Positions 1-8,049 of a stretch of DNA of 10,385 nucleotides are shown here, in pieces (position 1 is the stretch's first letter; each line of letters starts with the position of its first letter). The notes beneath the pieces were generated by a model. That model searched no databases, was not told where the DNA came from, and worked only from the letters and a program-made list of their open reading frames with translations. The DNA lies in NCBI GenBank assembly GCA_027077185.1, contig JALTGJ010000228.1, positions 1 to 10,385 on the forward strand. Direction: 5' to 3'. Source of the DNA: Spirochaetales bacterium (GTDB lineage: Bacteria > Spirochaetota > Spirochaetia > B11-G9). The position numbers and the translations under genes are program-made.

Positions 1-246
1 AAAGTTCAAATCCAGGATTCTGATCATGAAATGTTAATTGGAACCAGAAATATTCCTCTTAATCCAACAGCACTATCAATTTTGGAAACAGCTTACCAAA
101 GAGAAGTAAATACTGGAAACGTATATAGAACTCTTATTTCCCTTACAAACCTAACAGAAGACCTGATTGAAACTTTTTCTGACCTGGTAAATCAGGAAAA
201 AGGCCATGCAAACAGAATTGAAAGCATAATGAAAAAATATAAATAG
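1..246 (+). CDS. C-terminal fragment of a helical, possibly ferritin-like protein (5' end outside window)
   Basis: The reading frame is open from base 1 to a TAG stop at 244-246, so this is the last 81 codons of a gene that starts before the window; the ATG at 31 is internal. The tail forms two predicted amphipathic helices. The first contains QREVNTGNVY, where a Glu and a Tyr lie seven residues apart. The second contains NQEKGHANRI, an ExxH motif. This pair of patterns resembles the last two helices of rubrerythrin/ferritin-like domains, where the Glu and the ExxH residues bind a di-iron centre. That is an inference from motif spacing alone; the first two helices are not visible, so the protein may be another helical family. 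A stem-loop terminator follows 22 bases after the stop, so the gene is the last in its transcript. Confidence 0.6.
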   Translation, partial: KVQIQDSDHEMLIGTRNIPLNPTALSILETAYQREVNTGNVYRTLISLTNLTEDLIETFSDLVNQEKGHANRIESIMKKYK

Positions 247-249
247 TTG

Positions 250-401
250 CTTCGATACATTTTTGCAAAGCAAAAACACTCAGCAACCGGTCTTACCGAA
301 AGGCAGTTCCCTGAGTGTTTTGCTAATTTTTGGGAATATTTCTGTTTCAAAAATAACACATAGCAAAATGTACTTCGACAAGCTCAGCAACCATATCGAA
401 G
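250..401. repeat. Nested inverted repeats and short direct repeat in the convergent intergenic region
   Basis: Besides the terminator stem, this stretch contains the palindrome CTTCGA (373-378) / TCGAAG (396-401). It also has an outer inverted repeat, CATTTTTGC (258-266) against GCAAAATG (363-370), and a 10-base direct repeat CTCAGCAACC at 279-288 and 383-392. The string CTTCGACAAGCTCAG at 373-387 resembles a palindromic intergenic element that is abundant in many bacterial genomes. Whether it is a genome-wide repeat here cannot be judged from one copy. Confidence 0.45.
269..331 (+). terminator. Rho-independent terminator, probably bidirectional
   Basis: The left arm (269-283, AGCAAAAACACTCAG) pairs with the right arm (311-324, CTGAGTGTTTTGCT) with a single bulged A. 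A run of five T at 327-331 follows. The loop contains a small inner hairpin, CGGT (288-291) with ACCG (295-298). It lies between two convergent genes, 22 bases after the upstream plus-strand stop. The stem reads as a hairpin on either strand, so it could also stop transcription from the minus-strand operon that ends at 407. Confidence 0.72.
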
Positions 402-406
402 GGATA

Positions 407-1996
407 TTATTTCAAATTCTCCACAGCTGCTCGTTCAACTGCAAGACCTTTATGGTAGGCATCAAAAAATTTTTGAAAACCTTCTACATCCACAGGATTA
501 GGGTCTATGGCCTTGCCCATACTTCCAGCAAAAACTTCTTTTAGAAAAGAAGTAAGTAATGTTTTCCTGTCCGGCCTTAGCATGTAGGAAGCCAGAAGAG
601 CAATACCCCAGGCTCCACCCTCTCCGGCAGTCTCTAAGACAGAAACAGCTGTGTTAGTTGCAGCAGCCATAATTCTCTGGCCTACCATGGGAGTTTTAAA
701 AAATCCTCCATGACCTTTAATCTCATCAACCCTTACTTTTTCATCCTTCATAAGAACGTCCAATCCTGTTCTAAGGGCACAAAGTGATGTAAAAAGCTGG
801 GTTCGAATAAAATTTTCCAGAGTAAAGTTACTATTGGAAGAACGGACAAAAAGAGGCCTACCTTCTGCAAATCCAGTCATATGTTCGCCGGAAATATAAC
901 CGTAAGACATAAGCCCTCCGCAGTCAGAATCTCCCTTTAACGCCATATTTAAAAGAGTGTCATATAACTCGGGTGTTGAAACTTTTGCCCCTAAAGCACC
1001 TGCAGCCTGACCAAAAAGCGAAATCCAGGCATCGTAATCTGAAGTACAGTTATTTGAATGTGCCATTGCAACAGGTTTTCCATCTGGAGTAGATACCAGA
1101 TCAATCTCAGGATGAACCCTGGAAAGCTCCTTTTCCAATACCAGCATAGCAAATACCGATGTTCCTGCAGAAATATTCCCGGTTCTGACAGAAACACTGT
1201 TGGTAGCAACCATACCTGTTCCGGCATCACCTTCCGGAGGACAAAGAGAAACATCAGCTGAAAGATCTCCGGAGGGATCCAACAAAAGAGCTCCTTCCTG
1301 TGTTAGCTTACCGGCATTTTCTCCGGCAATAAGAACTTTAGGAAGTATCTCCTTTAGTCTCCAGCAGTATTCCTGCTCTTTTATGTGATTATTAAATTTA
1401 TCAATCATGCCAGAATTAAAATCTTTCTTTTCCATGTCGATTGGAAACATTCCAGAGGCTTCTCCAATTCCAATAACTTTCTGTCCTGTAAGTTTCCAGT
1501 GTACATAACCTGAGAGTGTAGTTATGTAGTCAATTTTTCCTACATGATCTTCTTTATTTAAAATGGATTGATAAAGATGTGCAATACTCCACCGCTGAGG
1601 AATAGGATAGGTAAATAATTCTGTAAGTTCTTCAGAGGCCCTTCCGGTTATATTATTACGCCAGGTTCTAAAGGGAGTCAGCTGATTATTATCCTTGTCA
1701 AAAACCAGGTATCCGTGCATCATACCGCTAATACCAATTGCTTTTACTTTTACAAGGTTAACGTTATATTTCTTTTTAATATCCTTTAACAGACTTAAAT
1801 AACAGGACCTGACACCTTCCCAGACTTCTTCCAGAGAGTATGTCCAGACACCATCCTTAAACGAGTTTTCCCAGGTAAAACCCCCGGAAGCTATAGGTTT
1901 ATTATCAATGTCAATAAGAACCCCTTTTATTCTGGTGGAACCCAATTCAATACCTAAAACTGTATTACCAGTATCAATTTGTTCTGAAGTGTTCAT
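407..1996 (-). CDS. FGGY-family carbohydrate kinase (xylulokinase/ribulokinase-like)
   Basis: This is a cytoplasmic ATP-dependent sugar kinase of 529 residues, the usual FGGY length. It has the two-lobed actin-like fold motifs in order. [11 protein letters not shown] at 15-25 is the phosphate-1 loop, with Glu in place of the more common Asp. [10 protein letters not shown] is at 88-97. EGDAGTGM at 255-262 carries a likely catalytic Asp257, in a context different from the GGGD of classic xylulokinases. SAGTSVF at 276-282 is the second phosphate loop, and [12 protein letters not shown] at 429-440 is the adenosine region. The sequence style is that of the FGGY subgroup often labelled xylulokinase, of which some members near arabinose genes act as L-ribulokinases. 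The substrate cannot be fixed from sequence and no pentose gene is in the window. The ATG at 1994-1996 is preceded by AGGAAGAGGA, a good ribosome binding site. The gene is last in the exporter operon, 23 bases after the barrel gene. Confidence 0.88.
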   Translation of the reverse strand: MNTSEQIDTGNTVLGIELGSTRIKGVLIDIDNKPIASGGFTWENSFKDGVWTYSLEEVWEGVRSCYLSLLKDIKKKYNVNLVKVKAIGISGMMHGYLVFDKDNNQLTPFRTWRNNITGRASEELTELFTYPIPQRWSIAHLYQSILNKEDHVGKIDYITTLSGYVHWKLTGQKVIGIGEASGMFPIDMEKKDFNSGMIDKFNNHIKEQEYCWRLKEILPKVLIAGENAGKLTQEGALLLDPSGDLSADVSLCPPEGDAGTGMVATNSVSVRTGNISAGTSVFAMLVLEKELSRVHPEIDLVSTPDGKPVAMAHSNNCTSDYDAWISLFGQAAGALGAKVSTPELYDTLLNMALKGDSDCGGLMSYGYISGEHMTGFAEGRPLFVRSSNSNFTLENFIRTQLFTSLCALRTGLDVLMKDEKVRVDEIKGHGGFFKTPMVGQRIMAAATNTAVSVLETAGEGGAWGIALLASYMLRPDRKTLLTSFLKEVFAGSMGKAIDPNPVDVEGFQKFFDAYHKGLAVERAAVENLK

Positions 1997-2019
1997 AAAT
2001 CCTCTTCCTGCTTTATTTA

Positions 2020-3336
2020 CTAATACTCATATTTTAACCGTACAAAATAATTGTCAACCAGGCTTCCTCTGGCTAGAAAATAATCAGAGGGAGTGCCTGT
2101 TTTTATATCAGCTCCTGACTCAATATTGTATCTGTCTGAAAGTGAATATGAAATTCTGGGTGCAATATAAATCTGTGGATATAAATAAGCTGCATTTAAT
2201 GCAAGGTTTAGTTTTTCACGAAAAAAACTTTTTTGAAAATGAGCAATAGCAAATGCAATATGCTGTTGGGGCTGACTAAAATAAGTATTAAATTCGTCTT
2301 TTAACAAACTATCTATTTCATTGGAATAAATTAAACCAGTCTTATCAAAATTAATTATATATTGATAGACTACATTCAACTGGGCAAAAATACCAAAAAA
2401 GATAGTACCTGTTATTTGAGAATTAAATGTAATATCAGAATTTTTTATTCCAATTTCAGTTCCGGAAAAATCTTCGGTTATGTTAGCAGCAAGCTCCTCT
2501 ACAAGTGTAATTCCATTAAACCCTGTGCTCCATGCTGCACCAAATGTATGGTTTCTGGTATATTTACTGTTTACTGTTCCAGTTAACCCCGATACATTAC
2601 TCAAATTACTAAGATCAAAATTCGGGGTCTGTTTGGTATAAAACGCATAATCAAGCTGAAAATCAAATCCCGGTGACATATGATTATAACTTATAAAAAA
2701 AGATCCTTTATCTGCTCCAAGGTAGGGATCTGTACTAAAATTGAAATCTATATCGATATTACTGCCGGGATATACCATATTTACAGTTTTAACAGATTCA
2801 TAATCAGGACGGGGAAAAGGAACATATACAAATTGGATGGAGTCATCAAACCCCGGATAGTATTGCATCTGTATCATAAAATCAGACCTGCTGCTGTCAT
2901 AGGGATCATCCAGGCTAAGTTTAAATGAATATGATCCATTTATATTATTTAAGGGGCTGAAAACATCTGTCATTCCTGGCGAAAGTGTCTTTTGTCCCAC
3001 TGTAAGATCAAAGTTATCCAGGGGGATTAATAGATACGCCTCCCTTAAAATATTTTCAGGATCAACAAAATTATCAGTAGAAAATTTTGAGGAACTGGCC
3101 AATGTATCATAAAACAAATTAGCTGACAGTGTATATTCTAAAGCATAGTTAAACAAATCACCTGATAAAGAGGGTTGGAAATAGAATCTGTTTCTTAGAT
3201 TGGTATAAGGATAATCAGGTTCTACAGTTCCATAATAATCAGCAAAAACAATACCCTGGAAGTCCATGGAATAGAGGGGAAACAATGCAAAAAATAATAT
3301 AAAAACTATACTTAATGGTTTTAATATTTTAATCAT
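2020..3336 (-). CDS. Predicted outer-membrane beta-barrel protein of the exporter operon
   Basis: The 438-residue product starts with a signal peptide (Lys-rich start, hydrophobic core about 8-20, likely cleavage near residue 23 after LYS). The rest is rich in Tyr, Phe, Asn, Asp and Ser, with alternating hydrophobic residues typical of beta strands. It ends in [10 protein letters not shown], with a C-terminal aromatic residue as expected of a BAM-recognised barrel. The stretch [20 protein letters not shown] (112-131) resembles the G-(R)-Q...G..D....NP signature of barrel proteins such as DUF1302 that sit beside RND exporters and LolA/LolB-like carriers. I infer that it is the outer-membrane partner of the two upstream genes. 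The ATG at 3334-3336 has AGGTAGGA just upstream, overlapping the previous stop codon. No exact family name can be assigned from sequence alone. Confidence 0.8.
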   Translation of the reverse strand: MIKILKPLSIVFILFFALFPLYSMDFQGIVFADYYGTVEPDYPYTNLRNRFYFQPSLSGDLFNYALEYTLSANLFYDTLASSSKFSTDNFVDPENILREAYLLIPLDNFDLTVGQKTLSPGMTDVFSPLNNINGSYSFKLSLDDPYDSSRSDFMIQMQYYPGFDDSIQFVYVPFPRPDYESVKTVNMVYPGSNIDIDFNFSTDPYLGADKGSFFISYNHMSPGFDFQLDYAFYTKQTPNFDLSNLSNVSGLTGTVNSKYTRNHTFGAAWSTGFNGITLVEELAANITEDFSGTEIGIKNSDITFNSQITGTIFFGIFAQLNVVYQYIINFDKTGLIYSNEIDSLLKDEFNTYFSQPQQHIAFAIAHFQKSFFREKLNLALNAAYLYPQIYIAPRISYSLSDRYNIESGADIKTGTPSDYFLARGSLVDNYFVRLKYEY

Positions 3337-3342
3337 ACCATC

Positions 3343-4119
3343 CTACCTTTTTTGTAAATACCGGGTTGTAAAAAAACGATCAGGTATTTCCTCGGTACTT
3401 ACATTAGTCATTTTAATTACAGATCGATGGCCTGTCTGAACATTTTTCATCTCTATAACTGTAGGATAAATATATTGGCCAAGAACAAGAACCTCTTTAA
3501 CCCGATACTCCTTAACAAGCTCTCCTGAAAGATCATAAAAATCCCGACCAAACATTATAAAATCTTTTTTACGGAAGTAATCAATCATATAACTTACTTT
3601 TGAATCCTGACGCTGTTTAAGCGTATTTCCGTATTCTTTAACTATATAGCAATCAGTTCCATCCAGTGAACTTTCGCCTTTATACTCATAGGAAAAATCA
3701 AGGTCAGATTTGGAAATAAAATCACTATAGGAAAAGTCACTCCCCATAAAATATCCTCCACCGGAAGTTGACAGAGATATTCTTTTTACTCTTTTTACTG
3801 CCGGAAGATAGATCCACATAACACTTTCATCGCCGTTCAGAAAAGAATTTATAAGAAAACCAGTATTTCGAACAGAAGGTGGATAGTTAAAAATAAATAG
3901 GCGGCTGACCAAATTTTTATTAATAATTTTCTGGTATGCTTCGGCTTTTATCTCCCGGAGATCTCCATTTGCAGATATAAGCTTAACTTCAAGAGAAGCT
4001 GTCAGGTTGGGGATATTAGCTGTAACTGAATAACGGGCAAGAATTTCTTCTGTAGTAATGCTATACACTGAAAAAATTACAGAGAAAAAGACTGCTATAA
4101 AAAAAATTGGTTTATTCAT
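3343..4119 (-). CDS. LolA-like periplasmic outer-membrane lipoprotein-sorting family protein
   Basis: This 258-residue protein has a Sec signal peptide (hydrophobic 4-18, likely cut near SVYS at 20). It has no lipobox Cys; its only Cys is residue 157, so it should be a soluble periplasmic protein. The core shows the signature of the LolA-like sorting family (PF17131 type): MWIYLPAVKRVKRIS at 101-115 followed by FMGSDFSYSDF at 124-134. Such proteins fold as an open half-barrel that shields acyl chains. In this family they are encoded next to RND/MMPL exporters, as here, and are thought to carry lipid or lipoprotein cargo through the periplasm. True LolA works with LolCDE and LolB; those are absent here, so classic lipoprotein sorting is not implied. 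Its ATG overlaps the exporter stop by four bases (ATGA, 4116-4119), with AAGGA upstream, pointing to translational coupling. Confidence 0.85.
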   Translation of the reverse strand: MNKPIFFIAVFFSVIFSVYSITTEEILARYSVTANIPNLTASLEVKLISANGDLREIKAEAYQKIINKNLVSRLFIFNYPPSVRNTGFLINSFLNGDESVMWIYLPAVKRVKRISLSTSGGGYFMGSDFSYSDFISKSDLDFSYEYKGESSLDGTDCYIVKEYGNTLKQRQDSKVSYMIDYFRKKDFIMFGRDFYDLSGELVKEYRVKEVLVLGQYIYPTVIEMKNVQTGHRSVIKMTNVSTEEIPDRFFTTRYLQKR

Positions 4120-6311
4120 AATAAATCCTTTTTATTAATTTTTCTATTTTTCAACTTATATGGAAGTATAATAATTGGAAGAAGATAAAGGCTTAGAAAA
4201 AATGATATAAACAATGAAGACGAAAGTAATAATCCCAGAGTCCTTGCACCTCTGAAGGAAGAGAGAAATAGAACTGAAAAAGATATAATAGATGTTAGAA
4301 AACTCAGGAATATAGGTTTTCCACTGTAACTGATAATAAATGAGAAGCCCTCTTCAACTGAATTGAATTCATCAAGAGAATCAATAGCACCAAGAGTATG
4401 TATACTGTAATCTATAACCAGCCCTATAATTATGGCAACAAATATTATACTGAAGGCATCAATTTTAATTCCTGCCAGACTAATGAGTCCGAAGGAAAAA
4501 ATCATACTAATTAATCCTGGAATAAGGCTTAACAATGCTAATCTTAACTTTTTATAAAACACAAGAACAACGATAAAAATCATTAAACTTCCAACAGCAA
4601 AAGAAAAAATCCAGTTTCTCTTAAGGGATAATTCTTCTGCATTCAGTTCACTTACCATTCCATGAACCTTAAGGGTCCATCCATCCGGAAGAATACTGTT
4701 TATATTATCAATTAAACTGTAAAACTCAGTCAGTGTGTCCACATTATAATAATATAGCAGACCTTTAATGGAAAAAACACGATAAGAGGAGTTTACAAGG
4801 GATTCGTATTCCAGGGGATCAACACTGGATGAATAATAAAGAAGGTACTGTTCGGCCACAAAGGAACCCGTCCCAGTGTCCTTTAATAAAAGATTACTGT
4901 CACCTTCAAAATAATAACTTAGCTGTTTTAAAACGCTTAGAAGGGAATATGAATAACCAACAATTTTATCATTATTTAGAAGATTATGTATATTATCCAA
5001 TACTTTTAGGGAATCAGTTTCCAGAACACGTCCTTCAGCACCAGTATCAATCTCTATAAAATAAGGCAGAGTACCATAAAAATCCTTATTTATAATATTA
5101 TCAGCCTTTTTTATTGTACTTTCCGGAGGAAGCTGTTCAATAGGATAGGGCTCAATTTTTAGATTGGGAAGAAGTATCAGACCCCAAACTACTACAATTA
5201 TCATAAATAGATAAATTAAGACTCTTTTTTTTACAATTGCAGAAAATATATTCACCTGAACCTGCTGAAACCTGGGAAGAATATCTCCTGATGGAACAGT
5301 ATAGTTCAAATAGGGAAGCCAGAGGAATACCCCTATATAAGTAATTACTACACTTAGAGAAATTACACTTCCAAGAAGTATATGCCCAGACCCCCTTATA
5401 AATAATAATGAAAGAAAGCCTGTAAGAGTTGATATTGCTGTTAATGATAAGGGAAAAATAAGTCTTTTTCGAACAATGAAAGGATTATGTTCTCCAGGTG
5501 CATAAAACAAATGGTAAAAATAATGAATAATATAGTCGCTTAACAAGCCGAGACTAAAAACAGGAATAAGAAGAACCATTGGAGAATTTTTTACACCAAA
5601 AACCCGAATAAAACTGTACGCTCCAAAAACTGCTAATAAAATTAATAACCATGCGGTAATAATAGCCTTTAAATTTTTAAAACTAAGAAACACAATCATA
5701 ATTAAAATAATTAAGAGTGGTAAAAAAATTAAGACATCATCAGTTAATAGAATCTCTGTTTTTGCAACAATAGGAGATTTCCCTGTATATTCTATTAATA
5801 AATTGGAAAATTTGTCCTGAACCTCCATTAAGGAGTTGTCTATATCTGCAGGAGCTACCTTATAACCAAAATAAATATAAAAAAGGAGCGCGTTTTTTGA
5901 ATCATTTATATAAGGTTTGAGTTCAGGGTGAGTAGCTATTGTATTTGCTAAATTTAAAAAAAAGACTTCTGTTCTCTCAGGTTTATCAGGAATAATATGG
6001 GTGATATAAATCTCATTCTCATCACTTCGGACAGTATTTGCTGTTAATAAAGAATCTACCTGAGTAACACCATTAATATTGATAAAGCTTTTATTCAGTT
6101 CCTCCAGCTGATGAATAGTTTTCTCATCAAAAAGGGAAATACCGCTGCTTTTTAAATCCAGGGTTACAATAACAACATTTTTCTGGGGAATAAGAAGCTG
6201 GCTGTCAGTTTCCTGGTATGGTTTCACAGTACTGCTGTCATCCGGTGGTATTAGTATAAAAGCTGTTAATCCAAGAACCATTATAATTGCTATAAACAAA
6301 ATTTTCTTCAC
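4116..6311 (-). CDS. RND-superfamily (MMPL-type) inner-membrane exporter
   Basis: The product has 731 residues and the duplicated RND layout. There is TM1 at about 2-21, a first periplasmic domain about 22-190, and five TM segments to about 336. TM7 lies at about 363-381, followed by a second periplasmic domain about 382-565 and five more TM segments to about 717. Each half has the proton-relay motif in its fourth helix: GLLSDYIIH with Asp259 and GLVIDYSIH with Asp634. This DYxIH pattern is typical of the predicted RND exporters of COG1033 and MMPL proteins that move lipids or other hydrophobic molecules using the proton or ion gradient. It is shorter than the roughly 1000-residue AcrB-type pumps, and no membrane-fusion protein or TolC-like gene is nearby. 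The start is GTG (complement of 6309-6311) with GGAAG just upstream. It is the first gene of the operon. Substrate unknown. Confidence 0.88.
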   Translation of the reverse strand: MKKILFIAIIMVLGLTAFILIPPDDSSTVKPYQETDSQLLIPQKNVVIVTLDLKSSGISLFDEKTIHQLEELNKSFININGVTQVDSLLTANTVRSDENEIYITHIIPDKPERTEVFFLNLANTIATHPELKPYINDSKNALLFYIYFGYKVAPADIDNSLMEVQDKFSNLLIEYTGKSPIVAKTEILLTDDVLIFLPLLIILIMIVFLSFKNLKAIITAWLLILLAVFGAYSFIRVFGVKNSPMVLLIPVFSLGLLSDYIIHYFYHLFYAPGEHNPFIVRKRLIFPLSLTAISTLTGFLSLLFIRGSGHILLGSVISLSVVITYIGVFLWLPYLNYTVPSGDILPRFQQVQVNIFSAIVKKRVLIYLFMIIVVVWGLILLPNLKIEPYPIEQLPPESTIKKADNIINKDFYGTLPYFIEIDTGAEGRVLETDSLKVLDNIHNLLNNDKIVGYSYSLLSVLKQLSYYFEGDSNLLLKDTGTGSFVAEQYLLYYSSSVDPLEYESLVNSSYRVFSIKGLLYYYNVDTLTEFYSLIDNINSILPDGWTLKVHGMVSELNAEELSLKRNWIFSFAVGSLMIFIVVLVFYKKLRLALLSLIPGLISMIFSFGLISLAGIKIDAFSIIFVAIIIGLVIDYSIHTLGAIDSLDEFNSVEEGFSFIISYSGKPIFLSFLTSIISFSVLFLSSFRGARTLGLLLSSSLFISFFLSLYLLPIIILPYKLKNRKINKKDLL

Positions 6312-6435
6312 AAAACTTCCAAAGTTTAAAAAATTATCTCCATTATATATAATAAGTTAGACCTGAACCCATTATATTTTGAAGATGGAATCATACTGCC
6401 CAAAAATACAGGATCAATCAAGCCCTGGTTTACTA

Positions 6436-6463
6436 ATAATATCACCCTATTTATTATTATCAA
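6436..6463 (-). promoter_or_regulatory. Candidate sigma-70-type promoter for the exporter operon
   Basis: On the minus strand TTGATA (6458-6463) is followed after 16 bases by TATTAT (6436-6441). A second, overlapping candidate is TTGATA (6489-6494), a 17-base spacer, and TATTTA (6466-6471). Both lie in the 192-base gap before the exporter gene. The region is very AT-rich, so chance matches are likely and the choice between them is open. The gap shows no convincing terminator for the upstream dehydrogenase gene, so read-through into the exporter operon is also possible. Confidence 0.35.
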
Positions 6464-6503
6464 ATTAAATATTATTTTTGACTGTTTTTATCAAGTACAA
6501 ATA

Positions 6504-8042
6504 TTAAAATTCCCCCAAAATTCCAAAAGCTGCTTTTAAACCGTCTGAAGCACTGGAAATAATTCCCCCTGTAAATCCGCTTCCCTCACCTATCATATAC
6601 AAATTTGAAAAATCTTTACACAAACCATTTGCAGATCTAAGAACCTGAACAGGAGAAGAAGTTTTACTTTCCAGCCCTAAAATTATCCCGTCTTCGAAGC
6701 CCTTCAGCTTATGAGAAAATTCTTTAAGCCCATGTCTTAAAGAATTACTTATCTTTAATGGGAAAAGCTCCCAAAGTGCTGAAGGTTCCAATCCCAGGGG
6801 ATAACTTGTATCTGCCCCTGCAGGTGCAGTAGGGGAATTACATTTTGTTAAAAAATCCCGAATAGAACAGGCAGGAGCTTTATATCCTGTTCTGTAGAAA
6901 TTCTGCTCAAGAGTCTCCGTCCATATAAGTGCTTCTTCCGCAGTAACAGTCTTTTCAAGAAGTTTTTCCAGATTAATAGCAGCAACACAGGCTGCATTTG
7001 CAAATAAACCATCTCTACTGTAATTACTCATTCCATTAACTATATTTCCTTCTTTGACAGCTGTCCCAGGGACTACTGTTCCACCAGGGCACATACAAAA
7101 GGAATATACAGGCAAAAAGCCCTCAGTATTGGAAGTAAGCCTGTATTCTGCAGCTTTTACTCCACTTAATGATCCTATCCCCCATTGTGCGTTGTTGATA
7201 AGCTCCTGGGGATGCTCAACCCTTGCACCAATGGCATAATTTTTTACCTTAAAGTGAACACCATGCTTTATTAGCATTCGATATGTATCATATGAGGAAT
7301 GTCCGCTTGCCACAATCAGAAAATCAGCCTGATACTCCTTTTCAGCAGTTTTAACAGATTTTATAATGCCCCCCTTTACATTCAGATTATCTGCTAAACT
7401 CTCAAACTCTATTCTGCCCCCATCTTCCATAAACTCATTACGAAGATTTTTAACTATAATACGCAGATTATCACTACCAAGATGGGGATGAGCAAGGTAT
7501 TTAATCTCTTTTGGAGCACCTGCTCTAATATAGGCATCTATAATAAATGCCCTCTCTTTCGAAATGCGTTTGGATCGCGAGGTTAACTTGCCATCAGAAA
7601 AAGTTCCCGCACCACCCTCACCAAAAGCATAATTGGCATTGGAATCAAATATCCCTGTCTGTTCAAATTGAGCAATCCTCTTCTCCCTGTCATTAACATC
7701 CGCACCACGTTCAATTATAGTTACATGGAATCCGGCTTTTTGTAAAAGAAGAGCAGAAAACATTCCTGCAGGACCGCTGCCGATTATTACAACCTTTTCT
7801 TTACGTTTTTTATAGGGAACAGAAAACTCCTCCTTTGAAACAAAAGTATTTCCATTAAGTTTATCCGAGTAGACTCTTACGTTAAGCAACCAATAAATAT
7901 TATCTTTTTTTCGGGCATCGAGGCTTTTTTTTAGAATCTCAAAAGAAAAATCTTTTAGATGTATCTTTTTTGAAATAAGTGATCTAAGTTCATCTTCTGA
8001 ATAATCAGTGGGTAGTTTAAGGGAAAGATCTTTATAATTCAT
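6504..8042 (-). CDS. FAD-dependent dehydrogenase of the COG2509 type (NAD(P)/FAD-dependent oxidoreductase)
   Basis: Using the start at 8042, the protein has 512 residues. An N-terminal domain of about 80 residues contains the family-typical SLDARKKDNI. The FAD-binding Rossmann motif IIGSGPAGMFSALLL follows at about 86-100. The family hallmark FGEGGAGTFSDGKL is at about 140-153, and a C-terminal flavin-contacting segment, MIGEGSGFTGGIISSASDG, is near 483-501. The family is widespread, but its substrate and reaction are not established. The same frame opens at an earlier ATG (8109-8111), which would add 23 residues. I reject this because those bases encode the conserved C-terminus of Ada in another frame, and because the residues after 8042 match the way family members normally begin. 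The ATG at 8042 has no clear ribosome binding site and follows the ada stop by 7 bases, so translation probably couples to ada. Confidence 0.85.
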   Translation of the reverse strand: MNYKDLSLKLPTDYSEDELRSLISKKIHLKDFSFEILKKSLDARKKDNIYWLLNVRVYSDKLNGNTFVSKEEFSVPYKKRKEKVVIIGSGPAGMFSALLLQKAGFHVTIIERGADVNDREKRIAQFEQTGIFDSNANYAFGEGGAGTFSDGKLTSRSKRISKERAFIIDAYIRAGAPKEIKYLAHPHLGSDNLRIIVKNLRNEFMEDGGRIEFESLADNLNVKGGIIKSVKTAEKEYQADFLIVASGHSSYDTYRMLIKHGVHFKVKNYAIGARVEHPQELINNAQWGIGSLSGVKAAEYRLTSNTEGFLPVYSFCMCPGGTVVPGTAVKEGNIVNGMSNYSRDGLFANAACVAAINLEKLLEKTVTAEEALIWTETLEQNFYRTGYKAPACSIRDFLTKCNSPTAPAGADTSYPLGLEPSALWELFPLKISNSLRHGLKEFSHKLKGFEDGIILGLESKTSSPVQVLRSANGLCKDFSNLYMIGEGSGFTGGIISSASDGLKAAFGILGEF

Positions 8043-8049
8043 ATAGTTA

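Noticed and set aside
263..544. Plus-strand open frame over the intergenic repeat and kinase 3' end
   Set aside because: It overlaps the conserved kinase C-terminus and the terminator, has no ribosome binding site and no recognisable protein character.
2680..2928. Plus-strand open frame opposite the barrel gene
   Set aside because: It is antisense to a clear signal-peptide-bearing protein, with a composition typical of a shadow frame.
6312..6503. Possible small RNA or riboswitch in the gap before the exporter gene
   Set aside because: The region is AT-rich with no stable stem or known riboswitch core that I could find; only promoter-like hexamers stand out.
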